A stretch of 64,000 nucleotides of DNA, taken from the NCBI RefSeq assembly GCF_008180725.1, contig NZ_VTEV01000005.1, positions 465,637-529,636 of the forward strand. Direction: 5' to 3'. Shown in pieces: positions 43,210 through 52,403 of the stretch. The notes beneath the pieces are model-generated. The model was not told the origin of the DNA. It did no database searches and was given only the letters and a program-made list of their open reading frames with translations. The position numbers were made by a program, and so were the translations under genes. The stretch's first letter is position 1; the number at the start of each line of letters is the position of its first letter. The DNA is from Sutcliffiella horikoshii. GTDB lineage: Bacteria > Bacillota > Bacilli > Bacillales > Bacillaceae_I.

Positions 43210-43408
43210 TCTTTTTTCCTCCTCAAAATAATTATTTTGAAGAGTTCATCCACCATTTAACCACTGTCATATACCTCCATTGCTTGCTTTAACTGTATAC
43301 ACTATTATTTCGACTATATTCAGCAAACACCTTCCCACAAACTTTGAAACTATACTTTTTATGAATTGAGATTGCCTTTTTAAGTTAAAAATGTTTTATA
43401 ATCCGGAT

Positions 43409-43761
43409 GAAGACCTCGCTACTTCATTTCTCCTGTTTATGAGGTCTTCATAACACCGATGAAGACCTCGCTACTCCATTTCTCCTGCTTGTGAGGTCTT
43501 CATAACACCTATGAAGACCTCGCTACTCCATTTTTCCTGCTTATGAGGTCTTCATAACACCGATGAAGACCTCGCTACTCCGTTTTTCCTGCTTGTGAGG
43601 TCTTCATAACACCGATGAAGACCTCGCTACTCCATTTTTCCTGCTAGTAAGGTCTTCATAACACCGATGAAGACCTGGCTACTCCATTTCTCCTGCTAGT
43701 AAGGTCTTCATAACACCGATGAAGACCTCGCTACTCCATTATTCCTGCCTGTGAGGTCTTC
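43409..43761. repeat. 52-bp tandem array, GAAGACCTC dyad family (seven units)
   Basis: Units at 43409, 43461, 43513, 43565, 43617, 43669 and 43721, exactly 52 bp apart. Each is a 41-nt dyad, GAAGACCTC ... GAGGTCTTC (9-bp arms, 23-nt centre), followed by an 11-nt spacer ATAACACCGAT. Two units have AAGGTCTTC in the right arm. It ends 16 bp before the stop of the minus-strand gene 43777. Confidence 0.97.
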
Positions 43762-43776
43762 ATAAATATAAAAAGT

Positions 43777-44184
43777 TTATTCATCCTCCTTCAAACTATC
43801 CAACAACACATATCCAAATATCAAACCAGCTATGTTGGAAAGATCTAAATGGAAGATTTCCAACGCAAATGGAAGGTACTTACCCAAAATAGTGAAAGAA
43901 AGTAGTGGCACCAAAGCAACGTATAGGGTAGGGAGTCCAACTGCCAATAACTTCATCCAATTCACGGACCATCCTTTGTCCCGCTTTATTTCTGTTATTA
44001 ACTTTGGCAAACGAAGAAGTATTCCGATTAAGACTGGGAAAACCGTTGAAAATATCACCGCAGGCCATAAATTATAGGTCATTTGACCTTTTTCAATTAG
44101 TTGCAACTCATACTTTGAACCGCTAAAGATGATAATTCCTATTGCTACAGTCCAGATAAAATACCTTAAGAATTTTCCCATCAT
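43777..44184 (-). CDS. Membrane protein, hypothetical
   Basis: 135 residues with four predicted helices (about 5-22, 40-58, 78-100, 112-130). The ATG follows AGGAGG. Family not recognised. The 43.4-kb array lies in its 3' flank. Confidence 0.7.
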   Translation of the reverse strand: MMGKFLRYFIWTVAIGIIIFSGSKYELQLIEKGQMTYNLWPAVIFSTVFPVLIGILLRLPKLITEIKRDKGWSVNWMKLLAVGLPTLYVALVPLLSFTILGKYLPFALEIFHLDLSNIAGLIFGYVLLDSLKEDE

Positions 44185-44250
44185 AAAACCTCCTGTATGT
44201 TGCCGGGCATCTTTTAGTAATTATACGGGAGTATTGTTTAAAAGTTTCAC

Positions 44251-44285
44251 GTTGTCAGTTAAAGTTGTCAGTTAAAGTTGCCAGC
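44251..44285. repeat. 13-bp triplicate repeat
   Basis: GTTGTCAGTTAAA at 44251 and 44264, and GTTGCCAG at 44277, in a short gap. Not part of the 21/52-bp families. Confidence 0.7.
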
Positions 44286-44286
44286 A

Positions 44287-44323
44287 TTAAAAAAGCACAA
44301 CCATTGTTACATGGTCGTGCTCT
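44287..44323 (-). terminator. Terminator after the LTD-PLD gene
   Basis: AGCAC-A-ACCAT / ATGGT-C-GTGCT stem around a 6-nt loop with seven-T run on the minus strand. Confidence 0.85.
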
Positions 44324-44336
44324 AGAAAAATATTTA

Positions 44337-46325
44337 TTAGTTTATACTTCCACCTGCATTCAGGTAACGTGCATTAAATTCCTGAACAAATTGATTAACT
44401 ATTTCTTTATCGTGGATGATTAGCATGTTTTCATCATTAACATCATTTCCGTTGTTGCTCCAGTTGGTGGAACCTACTACTACCGTTGGATCACTTGTTG
44501 TATCCGCATCGATTAGCATCGTTTTGCTGTGAAGTTTACGGTCTTCGTTGCCTTGATATACTGGTGCCGGATTAGCCCAACGAGTGTTCGGATTATCCAC
44601 ACTTGTTTGACTAGCAGTACGGCCTGTCATATCTACACTAGCACTCCACCACTGATTCCAGAAGCTAGAGTCGAATAATCCTTTCACATCGAATCCAGTT
44701 AACGTTCCTTCTAAATCGTTGTATGAACCCTCGTATTTATTTTTCAGTTCATCTACAAGTCCTTGGTCACTCCAAGCGAAGATAGTGAAATAGGTGTTGA
44801 TGTCTGCTTCATTTTTGACTAATTCTCTCATGCGGCCTAGCGCATCATCTCCAGTAGAGAAATAAACTTCTACCGTTTTCCCGCCGACATTAAACAAGTG
44901 TTGTGTATTATCTGTCTTTCCTGTTCCAAAATTAGAAACCATCGGATCAGGAGTCAACGAACCACTTCCCCACATTTCGTTAAACTCTGTTTCATAGGCG
45001 TTTGCAATTTCAGGGGCATGAAGCTCTACCACATGTTGCTGATTTCCACCTAACACACCGTTCGCCATGTTCTCTTCTGAACCATATAACCCAGTGACAG
45101 TGAAATTCCAACTACCTGTAAATACCCACGTATCATCTACCACCGCAAATTTATTGTGCATTTGGACACCAGGGGAGTAATAAGTCCCATCTGTCTTTTG
45201 TTCAGCGTCAACAAATAAGTAACCAGTTTGATTGGTGCTTCCAATGGTGTACGTGCCATAGGCGAAATCGTTTGGAACAGGAGGTAATCCGTGTTTCTCT
45301 CTTAAAGTTGTATCTTCTACTGCTAACATGGCAGAGTCAGAGAAAACGTGAATATCGTCATTTGTCCCAACGACATTATCTTTTCCTCTAACCATTTCCT
45401 CTATATATAATCTCATAGTAGTAAAACGTTCCGCATAATGAGGGTCTGTAGCATCTTTCGCATCCGCAAGCACCCGTACATCTACCCCTTGTGCTGCTTT
45501 ATTGATTAACGTATCCACCACTCGCGGTAAATTGATTTCATACGTAGCAAAATCAATACTTGTCGTCGCTTGGTTTAACCTTTCAATCAAACGATCTTCA
45601 AGATTTACGTTATAGTTAGCTGAATTTCCTGTTGTAGCATAATCAGTCAATGCACATTTATTGAAGTAAACATTAATGGCAAATAGTTCACTTGATACAT
45701 TGTTTAATTGCTCCGTAGTATCGCCGCAAAAATTATCGCCTGTTGAGCCACCGGTAGAGCCGCCACTTCCAGAAGTTGAGCTGTTAGAAGGGGTACCGTA
45801 TCCACCATCATACAACTCTGTAGCTGTTCCCCAACTCTCAGCAACCGTTCCTAAACCAGTGGTGTCAACTCTTTCCATCGTCGCCTTGGAAGTGTTATCC
45901 CCACCATACCAAGCATCGACAGAATCTACTAAAACACCATTAGCATCGCGCAACTCCAGAATTTCAGCACTATTTCCAAGTGAACCGCTGTAAATCAAAT
46001 CTCCTGCTATCCCTGCTACGGAATTATCATCTGTCTTTTCTAACAAATAGAATCCGTTGGCAGGTATTTGTCCTTCTAAGTTAATAGATGGAGACCCGTC
46101 TTGAGCGTTTAATGACCAACCCGTTAAGTCAATCGGCTCATTTGTGTTGTTATGTAGCTCTAGCCACTCATCCGTGTAATTATATGTTGTTCCCATCCAA
46201 GCAATTTCGTTCAAAACTACACTATTAGTAGTGGCAGCATACACGTTTTCTTCCTTTTCAAAAACAGGAACAAATAACGAGAATATGAGGGCAAAAACTA
46301 GTGATAGATTTACAGACCTTTTCAT
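44337..46325 (-). CDS. Secreted lamin-tail domain phospholipase-D-like protein
   Basis: A 662-residue exported protein. Signal peptide (1-30), a lamin-tail-like beta domain (about 38-165: VLNEIAWMG, DEWLELHNNTNEPIDLTGWSL), a Ser/Gly linker (about 175-200), then two phospholipase-D HKD halves: HNKFAVVDDTWVFTGSWNF (about 388) and HSKTMLIDADTTS...VVGSTNWSNNG (about 597). The PLD fold would hydrolyse phosphodiester bonds, possibly in extracellular DNA or lipid. Ends in a long C-terminal helix region. Well separated by terminators on both sides. Confidence 0.92.
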   Translation of the reverse strand: MKRSVNLSLVFALIFSLFVPVFEKEENVYAATTNSVVLNEIAWMGTTYNYTDEWLELHNNTNEPIDLTGWSLNAQDGSPSINLEGQIPANGFYLLEKTDDNSVAGIAGDLIYSGSLGNSAEILELRDANGVLVDSVDAWYGGDNTSKATMERVDTTGLGTVAESWGTATELYDGGYGTPSNSSTSGSGGSTGGSTGDNFCGDTTEQLNNVSSELFAINVYFNKCALTDYATTGNSANYNVNLEDRLIERLNQATTSIDFATYEINLPRVVDTLINKAAQGVDVRVLADAKDATDPHYAERFTTMRLYIEEMVRGKDNVVGTNDDIHVFSDSAMLAVEDTTLREKHGLPPVPNDFAYGTYTIGSTNQTGYLFVDAEQKTDGTYYSPGVQMHNKFAVVDDTWVFTGSWNFTVTGLYGSEENMANGVLGGNQQHVVELHAPEIANAYETEFNEMWGSGSLTPDPMVSNFGTGKTDNTQHLFNVGGKTVEVYFSTGDDALGRMRELVKNEADINTYFTIFAWSDQGLVDELKNKYEGSYNDLEGTLTGFDVKGLFDSSFWNQWWSASVDMTGRTASQTSVDNPNTRWANPAPVYQGNEDRKLHSKTMLIDADTTSDPTVVVGSTNWSNNGNDVNDENMLIIHDKEIVNQFVQEFNARYLNAGGSIN

Positions 46326-46455
46326 TTTTCCAACTCCTTATAAAATAATTACTATACTAGTATAAGGGAGCCTTTTAGTATGATTGTTAACTCAATATTA
46401 TGTATTTGTAAAAATTCTTTTATTATGAACACTCAACATACATCTTCTCCATAAA

Positions 46456-46486
46456 AAAGGGCCTGAGATTAGAATCCCAAGCCATT
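46456..46486 (-). terminator. Terminator after the peroxiredoxin gene
   Basis: GGCCTGAGATT / AATCCCAAGCC stem with two mismatches, 2-nt loop, T-run on the minus strand. Confidence 0.7.
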
Positions 46487-46504
46487 TTTGTATAATATTT
46501 CTTG

Positions 46505-47149
46505 TTACATACTCTTTAAAACATCAATCACTTTGATAGGCTCTACACGTTTTGTATAGTCAGAATCGACATCTGCAAATACAATGTTACCTGACTGTTC
46601 AATCACAAATGTAGCTGGTTTTGGCAGTTCCCAATCATCATTTCCATTATGGTCCGGAACCATTAGGCCTGAGCCTTTATATATTTCTACTAAATAATCC
46701 GGCATTTTAAATACTAAATTGAATTGTTCTGCAACTTGGTTGCCTTCATCACTTAGAACCAGAAATTCTAGTTCATTTTTTTCCTTTGTTGACAGTGTAG
46801 CATCCGGAGTCTGCGGACTGATGGCGATTAAACTTGCACCAGCGCTTTTGATAGAGTCTAATTCTCGCTGATAGGCTTTTAATTCAAGATTGCAGTAAGG
46901 GCACCAGCCGCCGCGATAGAATGTAAGGATTACCGGTCCTTTTTCAAGCTCTTCCTTAATGGACACCATTTTGCCAGTTGCATCAGGAAGGGTAAAATCC
47001 GGTACTCTCTCTCCCTCTTTCAGCCCTTGTGCCACCCCGGACTCCTCTAGTTCTTTTGTTGCCTGCGCCATTAAACGCTGTTTTTCCTCGGGAGCCTTTT
47101 GTTTAAATACCTCTTTATAAGCTTTAATTTCTTCGAGCAATGTAGACAT
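46505..47149 (-). CDS. Peroxiredoxin-like protein (AhpC/TSA fold)
   Basis: A 214-residue thiol peroxidase-fold protein. The peroxidatic motif is FYRGGWCPYCNLELKAY with Cys83 and Cys86 (a thioredoxin-like CxxC). A helical N-terminal lead (about 1-40) precedes the fold. Likely reduces peroxides or alkyl hydroperoxides. The ATG follows GGAGG. Confidence 0.9.
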   Translation of the reverse strand: MSTLLEEIKAYKEVFKQKAPEEKQRLMAQATKELEESGVAQGLKEGERVPDFTLPDATGKMVSIKEELEKGPVILTFYRGGWCPYCNLELKAYQRELDSIKSAGASLIAISPQTPDATLSTKEKNELEFLVLSDEGNQVAEQFNLVFKMPDYLVEIYKGSGLMVPDHNGNDDWELPKPATFVIEQSGNIVFADVDSDYTKRVEPIKVIDVLKSM

Positions 47150-47242
47150 CCTTATCTTACCTCCTTAAGATCTTTTCAAAATAACCTTAACAAAAAAATG
47201 TTCTTTTTACCTCTAATTTGCTTGAGGGTAGGAATCCACAGG

Positions 47243-47275
47243 AAAACGCAGGAAGAATCCCCCTGCGCTTATTTT
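47243..47275 (-). terminator. Terminator after the AraC-type regulator
   Basis: CGCAGG / CCTGCG stem with T/A runs; weak but in the expected place. Confidence 0.65.
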
Positions 47276-47290
47276 AGTTACGTCATTTAT

Positions 47291-48163
47291 TTACTTTTTT
47301 ATAACCGGAATCCATATTTCACATTTCACTGATGGTGCTGATAAATCTTTATTTTTAATCGACAATATTTCTGGCCCTTCTGTTACTTGATAGTTCGAAG
47401 ATGGCAACCACTCAGAATAAATTCTTCCCCAAGTTTCTTGGAGGGTGTGAGGAAACGGTCCTGTTGATTCAAATATGGCCCAAGTCAAAGCAGGGACTTG
47501 AAGTTTTGAAAAATTTTCAGGATTCTCTTGAGTTGTTGCGACTCCAATATACTGATCTAGCTGACCCTTCTCTTCCATCCGCCCTTCCGAGAAGTTAGTA
47601 GATGCTTGAATCATGCCCATGGGTTCAACATTGGAGAGTTTTTGTAAATGAGCTATCTTATCTGCATCCAGGGATTTCCACATCTCTACTATATCCGGAT
47701 TTTCTCCTTGAAAAACGATGGGAACCCGTTTCATGATCCCAACAATGTTAAATGCTACTTTTTGTTCTATTCGGAAATTCATTTCATTTCCTCCTCTTAT
47801 TGATAATTGAAAGGTCATACTTGGATAAGCTTTTAGTTGCTGACCATTTTCTCTTGCTTCTGATGGTGTTATGCCGTGTAAATTGAAAAAAGCTCTCGTA
47901 AAAGAATCTGGAGAATTGTATCCATACTTTATCGCAACATCGATCACTTTCATTTTGCTATTATGAAGCTCCAATGCCGCCAAACTAAGTCGTCTGCGGC
48001 GTATATATTCTGATAGGGTTATACCTGCAAGAAAAGAAAACATTCTTTTAAAATGATATTCCGAACAATGAGCTTTCCTTGCCACGACCTTAAAATCAAT
48101 TTCATTAGTAAGGTTTTCCTCGATATATTTCATGGCAGTATTCATGTCCTTAAGCAAATCCAC
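47291..48163 (-). CDS. AraC-family regulator with GyrI-like effector domain
   Basis: 290 residues. The N-terminal double HTH (about 8-105: [37 protein letters not shown] and [22 protein letters not shown]) is AraC/XylS-type; the C-terminal half (about 125-288, [45 protein letters not shown]) is a GyrI-like small-molecule binding domain as in Rob/BltR-like regulators. Ligand unknown. GTG start with AAGGGGGG upstream. Confidence 0.92.
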   Translation of the reverse strand: MDLLKDMNTAMKYIEENLTNEIDFKVVARKAHCSEYHFKRMFSFLAGITLSEYIRRRRLSLAALELHNSKMKVIDVAIKYGYNSPDSFTRAFFNLHGITPSEARENGQQLKAYPSMTFQLSIRGGNEMNFRIEQKVAFNIVGIMKRVPIVFQGENPDIVEMWKSLDADKIAHLQKLSNVEPMGMIQASTNFSEGRMEEKGQLDQYIGVATTQENPENFSKLQVPALTWAIFESTGPFPHTLQETWGRIYSEWLPSSNYQVTEGPEILSIKNKDLSAPSVKCEIWIPVIKK

Positions 48164-48262
48164 TTATATGCCCCCTTTCATCAATAGAATAACAGGAGAT
48201 GAATCTAGTCATCCGATATTTTGTGCACCATTTTGTAGGATTATAATCCATTCGTTTTAGGG

Positions 48263-48925
48263 CTAAAACCGCTTCCAATGCCCTTCGGAAACAACTTCTA
48301 CTGCTCCGTCTATCACTTTGATAGCGGTCATGTCATCTATGGCATACGCTTGTCCTTGCATTTCTGCGGCCCATTTCTCTGCAGCAGCCATGGTGTTTCC
48401 CGGCAACATCTCGTGGTCCAGATGCGGGAACATTGCAAAATCAACGAGCCCCAGCGTTTTATCTTCACCGTTTGGTGGGGCCCAGCCAACGAAGAACTCC
48501 CCAATGTTCGGTGCCATCACCATGCTCCCTGCGCTCATTCCCACATAAACTGCTTTCAGCTCCGGCAAGAGATCTGCCAGCCCGGATTGCTTCATCCAGT
48601 GGTACAGGTAGAGAGCATCGCCGCCCGATACCAGCAGGACGTCGGTCTCCCGGACCAGCGGCACCCAGCGGTCTCGGTTTATACTTGGCAGAGCGGTGAG
48701 CTCAAGCACACCAACAGATTTCCAACCCAGATTGATCATGGGATTATCAGAACTACCTCTAATGAAATCCCAGGCTTTTTCGCCAGGTCCGACCCAGGGG
48801 TGTCCGTACATAGCAGTAGGAATGCACAAGGCGGTGGATTCGGCAATCGGCTTGTCCAGCATGTCAACTAACGCGTCGTGAATACTTTTGTTATTGACCC
48901 CTGCAGATGTTAGTAATAATTTCAT
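48263..48925 (-). CDS. Peptidase S51 / dipeptidase E family
   Basis: A 220-residue serine peptidase of the S51 fold. The nucleophile elbow is VGMSAGSMV with Ser131, followed by HLDHEM with the catalytic His. LLVSGGDALYLYHWMKQSG is the glycine-rich conserved segment of this family. Likely cleaves Asp-containing dipeptides; substrate not proven. The start follows AAAAGGAG. Confidence 0.9.
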   Translation of the reverse strand: MKLLLTSAGVNNKSIHDALVDMLDKPIAESTALCIPTAMYGHPWVGPGEKAWDFIRGSSDNPMINLGWKSVGVLELTALPSINRDRWVPLVRETDVLLVSGGDALYLYHWMKQSGLADLLPELKAVYVGMSAGSMVMAPNIGEFFVGWAPPNGEDKTLGLVDFAMFPHLDHEMLPGNTMAAAEKWAAEMQGQAYAIDDMTAIKVIDGAVEVVSEGHWKRF

Positions 48926-48949
48926 AAGTACACTCCTTTTAAAATAAGC

Positions 48950-49660
48950 TCATCTGTCAATCCTATAAATCCCTTTTTTATCACGAAGCTCGCAACCATT
49001 TTTCTCAAAAATTTTTATCATGTTGATATTGTTCACATCGGTGCTGCCGACATAATAGGTGGCTTGGAATTTCTTGAGTAACTCCATGCTAACTCGATGA
49101 ATTCGTGCACCAATCCCTTGGCCTCTTAGCTCAGGAACTACTCCGAAATAAAATAATCTCCCTTCATCTTCCGTTCCCATTTCAATATGTGGGATACTGA
49201 TTCCCGCAATTTCTCCAGCTTTCATAAAATAATAACAATGCTTGCGCCAATGGAGTCCCAGTTCACTCTCCAGCGAACTCATCACTTGGGCTATTGGTTG
49301 TTTTGTATTCTTGTTAGCACTTCCAGATCGGCAAAGCTCATATAGCTCAGCATATTGACGGTCATCGATTAAATCTTCTGCAAGGGAGTGCTCTTTTATC
49401 TGGTCGCTTGTTACAGTCAAACCCTCCAGCTTCCTTGTGTACTCTACAATACTAGAGATCTTGCTGAACTTTTTCTCTAGCAGCCAGCTTTCATATTCTT
49501 CAGCCATTAGGAGCGACAAATAACCAATTTCTAGACGTTTCATTTCTTCTAAGATATTTGTCAATTCCCGCATGTACAAGTCAGTGGGTACATCTTCTTT
49601 TTTAATTTGATCAACAAGCCAATATTCCTGTTTGTTTTTGATGATGTTAAATAAGTTCAA
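48950..49660 (-). CDS. GNAT acetyltransferase
   Basis: 236 residues. The C-terminal GNAT core has FGVVPELRGQGIGARIHRVSMELL (about 174-197), then VNNINMIKIFEKNGCEL. The N-terminal ~140 residues are a divergent lobe. Substrate unknown. TTG start behind GGGGGATC. Confidence 0.88.
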   Translation of the reverse strand: MNLFNIIKNKQEYWLVDQIKKEDVPTDLYMRELTNILEEMKRLEIGYLSLLMAEEYESWLLEKKFSKISSIVEYTRKLEGLTVTSDQIKEHSLAEDLIDDRQYAELYELCRSGSANKNTKQPIAQVMSSLESELGLHWRKHCYYFMKAGEIAGISIPHIEMGTEDEGRLFYFGVVPELRGQGIGARIHRVSMELLKKFQATYYVGSTDVNNINMIKIFEKNGCELRDKKGIYRIDR

Positions 49661-49697
49661 TTTGATCCCCCGTTGGTAGCATTAAAATATTGTAGTA

Positions 49698-49901
49698 TTA
49701 ATTTATCGATGCAAGTCCTGTCAACGCAATACTCCAAACTATAAGAATGAAAGAAGTGGTTAGCCAAAAGGTATTTACTCTAATATTTTCGTCGTTTTTT
49801 ATCTTTTTTAATATAGTTACTAAATTGACGCAAAAGATAATCCCTAAAATAGGCATAAATATTGCTCCTACTGTTACGCCAATGATCAATAAGGCTTCCA
49901 T
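49698..49901 (-). CDS. Small two-helix membrane protein
   Basis: 67 residues. The ATG at 49901 has GGAGG upstream. Helices at about 2-28 and 43-62, with a short charged loop (KKIKNDENIRV). Family not recognised. Confidence 0.62.
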   Translation of the reverse strand: MEALLIIGVTVGAIFMPILGIIFCVNLVTILKKIKNDENIRVNTFWLTTSFILIVWSIALTGLASIN

Positions 49902-49980
49902 ATTATGTTCCTCCACAACTATCTATCTTCTTGTCTGGCAAATGATCCTTAACGAAGGTATCCAGCGCTTTACGTTTTTG

Positions 49981-50505
49981 TTAGTTTCGTATAATCCCCA
50001 AATATTCCTTCCACGGGCCTACATCCTCTTTATATCTTTTTGCGATAACACGTGTTATCTGGGTAATATGAGTAAGATCATGAACTACCCATGTGGAAAT
50101 CAACTCTCGCACTTTCACTTCCCCGAGGGCTGGGTGGATACCTTTTAGCTCCATATGTTTAGTCGGCTCAATATGCTGTGTTAGTGTTTGTAGGTTTCCT
50201 TCCCGGAGCTCTTTAAATTCTTGCAGCTTCTGCTCTACTGTCCCAACCGCATTTGCATGTAAATGTGCGAATCTATCAAACTCCGGAAACGGCTTGCTCT
50301 CGCCCTCTTGCAAAATAAATCGGAGACGCGGAATCCAGTTTACTTTTTCCCCTTCAATCAAATGGTCAATGACTTCTTTAGTATTCCAGGTCCCTTCCCC
50401 CTCGTTGCAGGTCAACCAGTTTGGTGAAATCCCCACTAATAAATGCTCTAGTGTTTTGGGTGTACGTTCGAGTATCTCCATTGCTTCCTTCATCTGAAAC
50501 TTCAT
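49981..50505 (-). CDS. DinB-family protein
   Basis: A 174-residue DinB/YfiT four-helix bundle. Candidate metal ligands are His in [17 protein letters not shown] (about 45-60) and the [17 protein letters not shown] pair near the C-terminus. The ATG at 50505 is used because AAGGAGGT precedes it. Possibly a thiol transferase. Confidence 0.88.
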   Translation of the reverse strand: MKFQMKEAMEILERTPKTLEHLLVGISPNWLTCNEGEGTWNTKEVIDHLIEGEKVNWIPRLRFILQEGESKPFPEFDRFAHLHANAVGTVEQKLQEFKELREGNLQTLTQHIEPTKHMELKGIHPALGEVKVRELISTWVVHDLTHITQITRVIAKRYKEDVGPWKEYLGIIRN

Positions 50506-50633
50506 AGTACATACCTCCTTCTGTTTTTTCATATAATCTATTAGCATAAAAATATCTTATAGATTAATTTTACAACATCTGCTAAAAGAGTGGACAAGGA
50601 ACTCGATATAATAAAAAAGGGGAGATTTATGCT

Positions 50634-50819
50634 ATGAAAAAAGCGATCAGTCTTTTTATATTAGGGGTTTCATTACTAGTTTTACCTCAAATGGCCTATG
50701 CCAAGAGTGTATCGGGGGAAACAACGCAGCCTAATAAGTTCATTGTCATTGTTTCTACTATTATCATTATCCTTGTCTTCTCTCTGTTTAAATGGTGGAA
50801 AGACAGAAAGGCTGCTTAG
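50634..50819 (+). CDS. Small membrane protein with signal peptide
   Basis: 61 residues. A signal sequence (MKKAISLFILGVSLLVLPQMAYA) then a short exposed stretch and a second helix (about 36-53) followed by KWWKDRKAA. ATG with AGGGGAG upstream. Confidence 0.62.
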   Translation: MKKAISLFILGVSLLVLPQMAYAKSVSGETTQPNKFIVIVSTIIIILVFSLFKWWKDRKAA

Positions 50820-50890
50820 GGAAAAGTCCAAGCATGCCAAGCCAATTCTCATATCCTATAGGAAAGATTCTTTTATGGGAGTGAATTGGG

Positions 50891-51334
50891 ATGGGAAGTG
50901 CATGTCTAAATTTCAATATTAGGACACAATTTACCTTTACCGTGAGTGACTGGGATCTAAGCCGTATTCTAAATGGACTAGCAGAGGAAAGTGTGAACAT
51001 TAACGGTTATTTCCAAACGCTTGCCGGAAAGAAATTCAATTTTGTTCGCATGGTTGTAGGTACCTCTGAAGAGCGCGAACGAGACATTCACGCTGTTCGA
51101 AAGGTAATGAAGCTGGTTGGTGTTCGTTACAGGGAGAATCAGGTGATTCAACTGCTTGATAGTATTTCTGGTGTGCCTGGGCAGATCAACGCAGTCTTCA
51201 GCACGCTTTGGTGCAAGATGCAGGTTCGGGCTGTTTATCTTGGAGAGGATAGTACGATTTATTTGGATGTTTCCAATATTGGATACGCCTTACGTTTTCT
51301 TTCGGAAGAGAACCCGCCTCGTTGTCTAGATTGA
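50891..51334 (+). CDS. ACT-domain-like protein, first of two tandem paralogues
   Basis: A 147-residue soluble protein. Two repeats of an ACT-like pattern can be seen: NINGYFQTL and HAVRKVMKLVGVRYRENQVIQLLDS then GVPGQINAVFSTLWCKMQVRAVYLGEDSTIYLDVSN. It shares about half its residues with the next gene. ACT domains usually bind amino acids; here the role is unknown. Start by ATG 50891 behind GGGAGTG. Confidence 0.68.
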   Translation: MGSACLNFNIRTQFTFTVSDWDLSRILNGLAEESVNINGYFQTLAGKKFNFVRMVVGTSEERERDIHAVRKVMKLVGVRYRENQVIQLLDSISGVPGQINAVFSTLWCKMQVRAVYLGEDSTIYLDVSNIGYALRFLSEENPPRCLD

Positions 51335-51399
51335 TGTAATAGACTTTTGTCTAAGTATTGCATACTATATGGTGACTCAGGTCGAGGGAGTTGTGGGCG

Positions 51400-51867
51400 A
51401 TGAGGGAAATGCAGGAAGTAATGGAGTCTTTTGATTATCTGATTAGGACTCAGTTTTCTTTCCAGGTGGACGATTGGGCATTAAGTTGTATTTTGGATGG
51501 TTTGGCAGAGCTAGAGGTTAATGTAAATGCCTATTTTCATACGAAGCTGGATGCAGAAACACATCTTGTAAAAATAGTACTTGGCAGCAGCAATGGAGAA
51601 ACAACAAAGGACCTTCAGAGCATGCGTAGAGTTTTGCGCGGTTACGGTATTCCTTTTAAAGAAAGACAGGTTATCCAGGTGGTAAAGCTGCCTGCGGGAC
51701 AGTCCGGACAGCTCAACGACCTGTTTGGTGCGCTCTGGTGCGAATTGAAGGTGGAAAGTATGTATCTTGGTGAGAACACGAATGTGTTTCTCGATACTTC
51801 TGATTTGGAAAGGGCAATTGATATTTTGTCACACTCTGATTTAATTGTCTGTCCAAAAAATTGTTAG
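51400..51867 (+). CDS. ACT-domain-like protein, second tandem paralogue
   Basis: 155 residues, paralogue of 50891. Conserved points are VNVNAYFHTKL, MRRVLRGYGIPFKERQVIQV, GQSGQLNDLFGALWCELKVESMYLGENTNVFLDTSDLERAIDIL. ATG 51400 behind GAGGGAG. The tandem arrangement suggests a regulatory pair. Confidence 0.68.
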   Translation: MREMQEVMESFDYLIRTQFSFQVDDWALSCILDGLAELEVNVNAYFHTKLDAETHLVKIVLGSSNGETTKDLQSMRRVLRGYGIPFKERQVIQVVKLPAGQSGQLNDLFGALWCELKVESMYLGENTNVFLDTSDLERAIDILSHSDLIVCPKNC

Positions 51868-52397
51868 AACGGGACGTGGTCCTTGATCGACGTTGTTATG
51901 TTTTGCTCCCAATCCGTGCGCGTGACGGCATAACCCACGGAATCAAATAACTTATCATTCTGAGGCCAGGCACTTCGGTGGTAGGCTTCTTTGACGTACC
52001 CGCTGTTATGGAAGGTTTTGCGCATCGCCAGGTTGTCGTGCCGGGTGTGGCCTTCAATTCTGATCAGGTGCGGGTATTTGGTGAATGCAAATTCAGTAAG
52101 CCATTTTACAGCATGGGCGCCGCGGTTTTGACCTCTGGCTTGTTGTTTAAGTCTTAAGTCGAACAGGCAGGTTGGGTCCTCCAGGTCGAAAAGTCGGAAC
52201 ATGCCTATGACGGTATCGTTTTTGTCTTGGATGAGGAAGGTTTTGGTGCCTTCGTTTGTATAGTTGCCTTGTTGAATGGAAGTTTGGATGGCTTCCACTG
52301 TTGGATTTTCAGTTCCATGATATGGCCAGGTTTCTGTTGTTAGCAGTTGGACAAGGTGGTGTTCGGTTTCTGTTGTGAGTTCGATATATGATTGCAT
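51864..52397 (-). CDS. GNAT acetyltransferase
   Basis: A 177-residue GNAT whose loop is RLKQQARGQNRGAHAVKWLTEFAF (about 85-108), a little degenerate from the canonical Q/RxxGxG/A, so activity is less certain. HDNLAMRKTFHNSGYVKEAYHR follows. Second gene of a GNAT pair, 6 bp after 52404. Confidence 0.85.
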   Translation of the reverse strand: MQSYIELTTETEHHLVQLLTTETWPYHGTENPTVEAIQTSIQQGNYTNEGTKTFLIQDKNDTVIGMFRLFDLEDPTCLFDLRLKQQARGQNRGAHAVKWLTEFAFTKYPHLIRIEGHTRHDNLAMRKTFHNSGYVKEAYHRSAWPQNDKLFDSVGYAVTRTDWEQNITTSIKDHVPF

Positions 52398-52403
52398 GGT
52401 TGG

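Noticed and set aside
43409-43761. Could be a CRISPR array
   Set aside because: Units are near-identical over their whole 52 bp, with no unique spacers; no cas genes are in the window.
48278-48871. 197-residue plus-strand frame
   Set aside because: Lies opposite the S51 peptidase gene; shadow frame.
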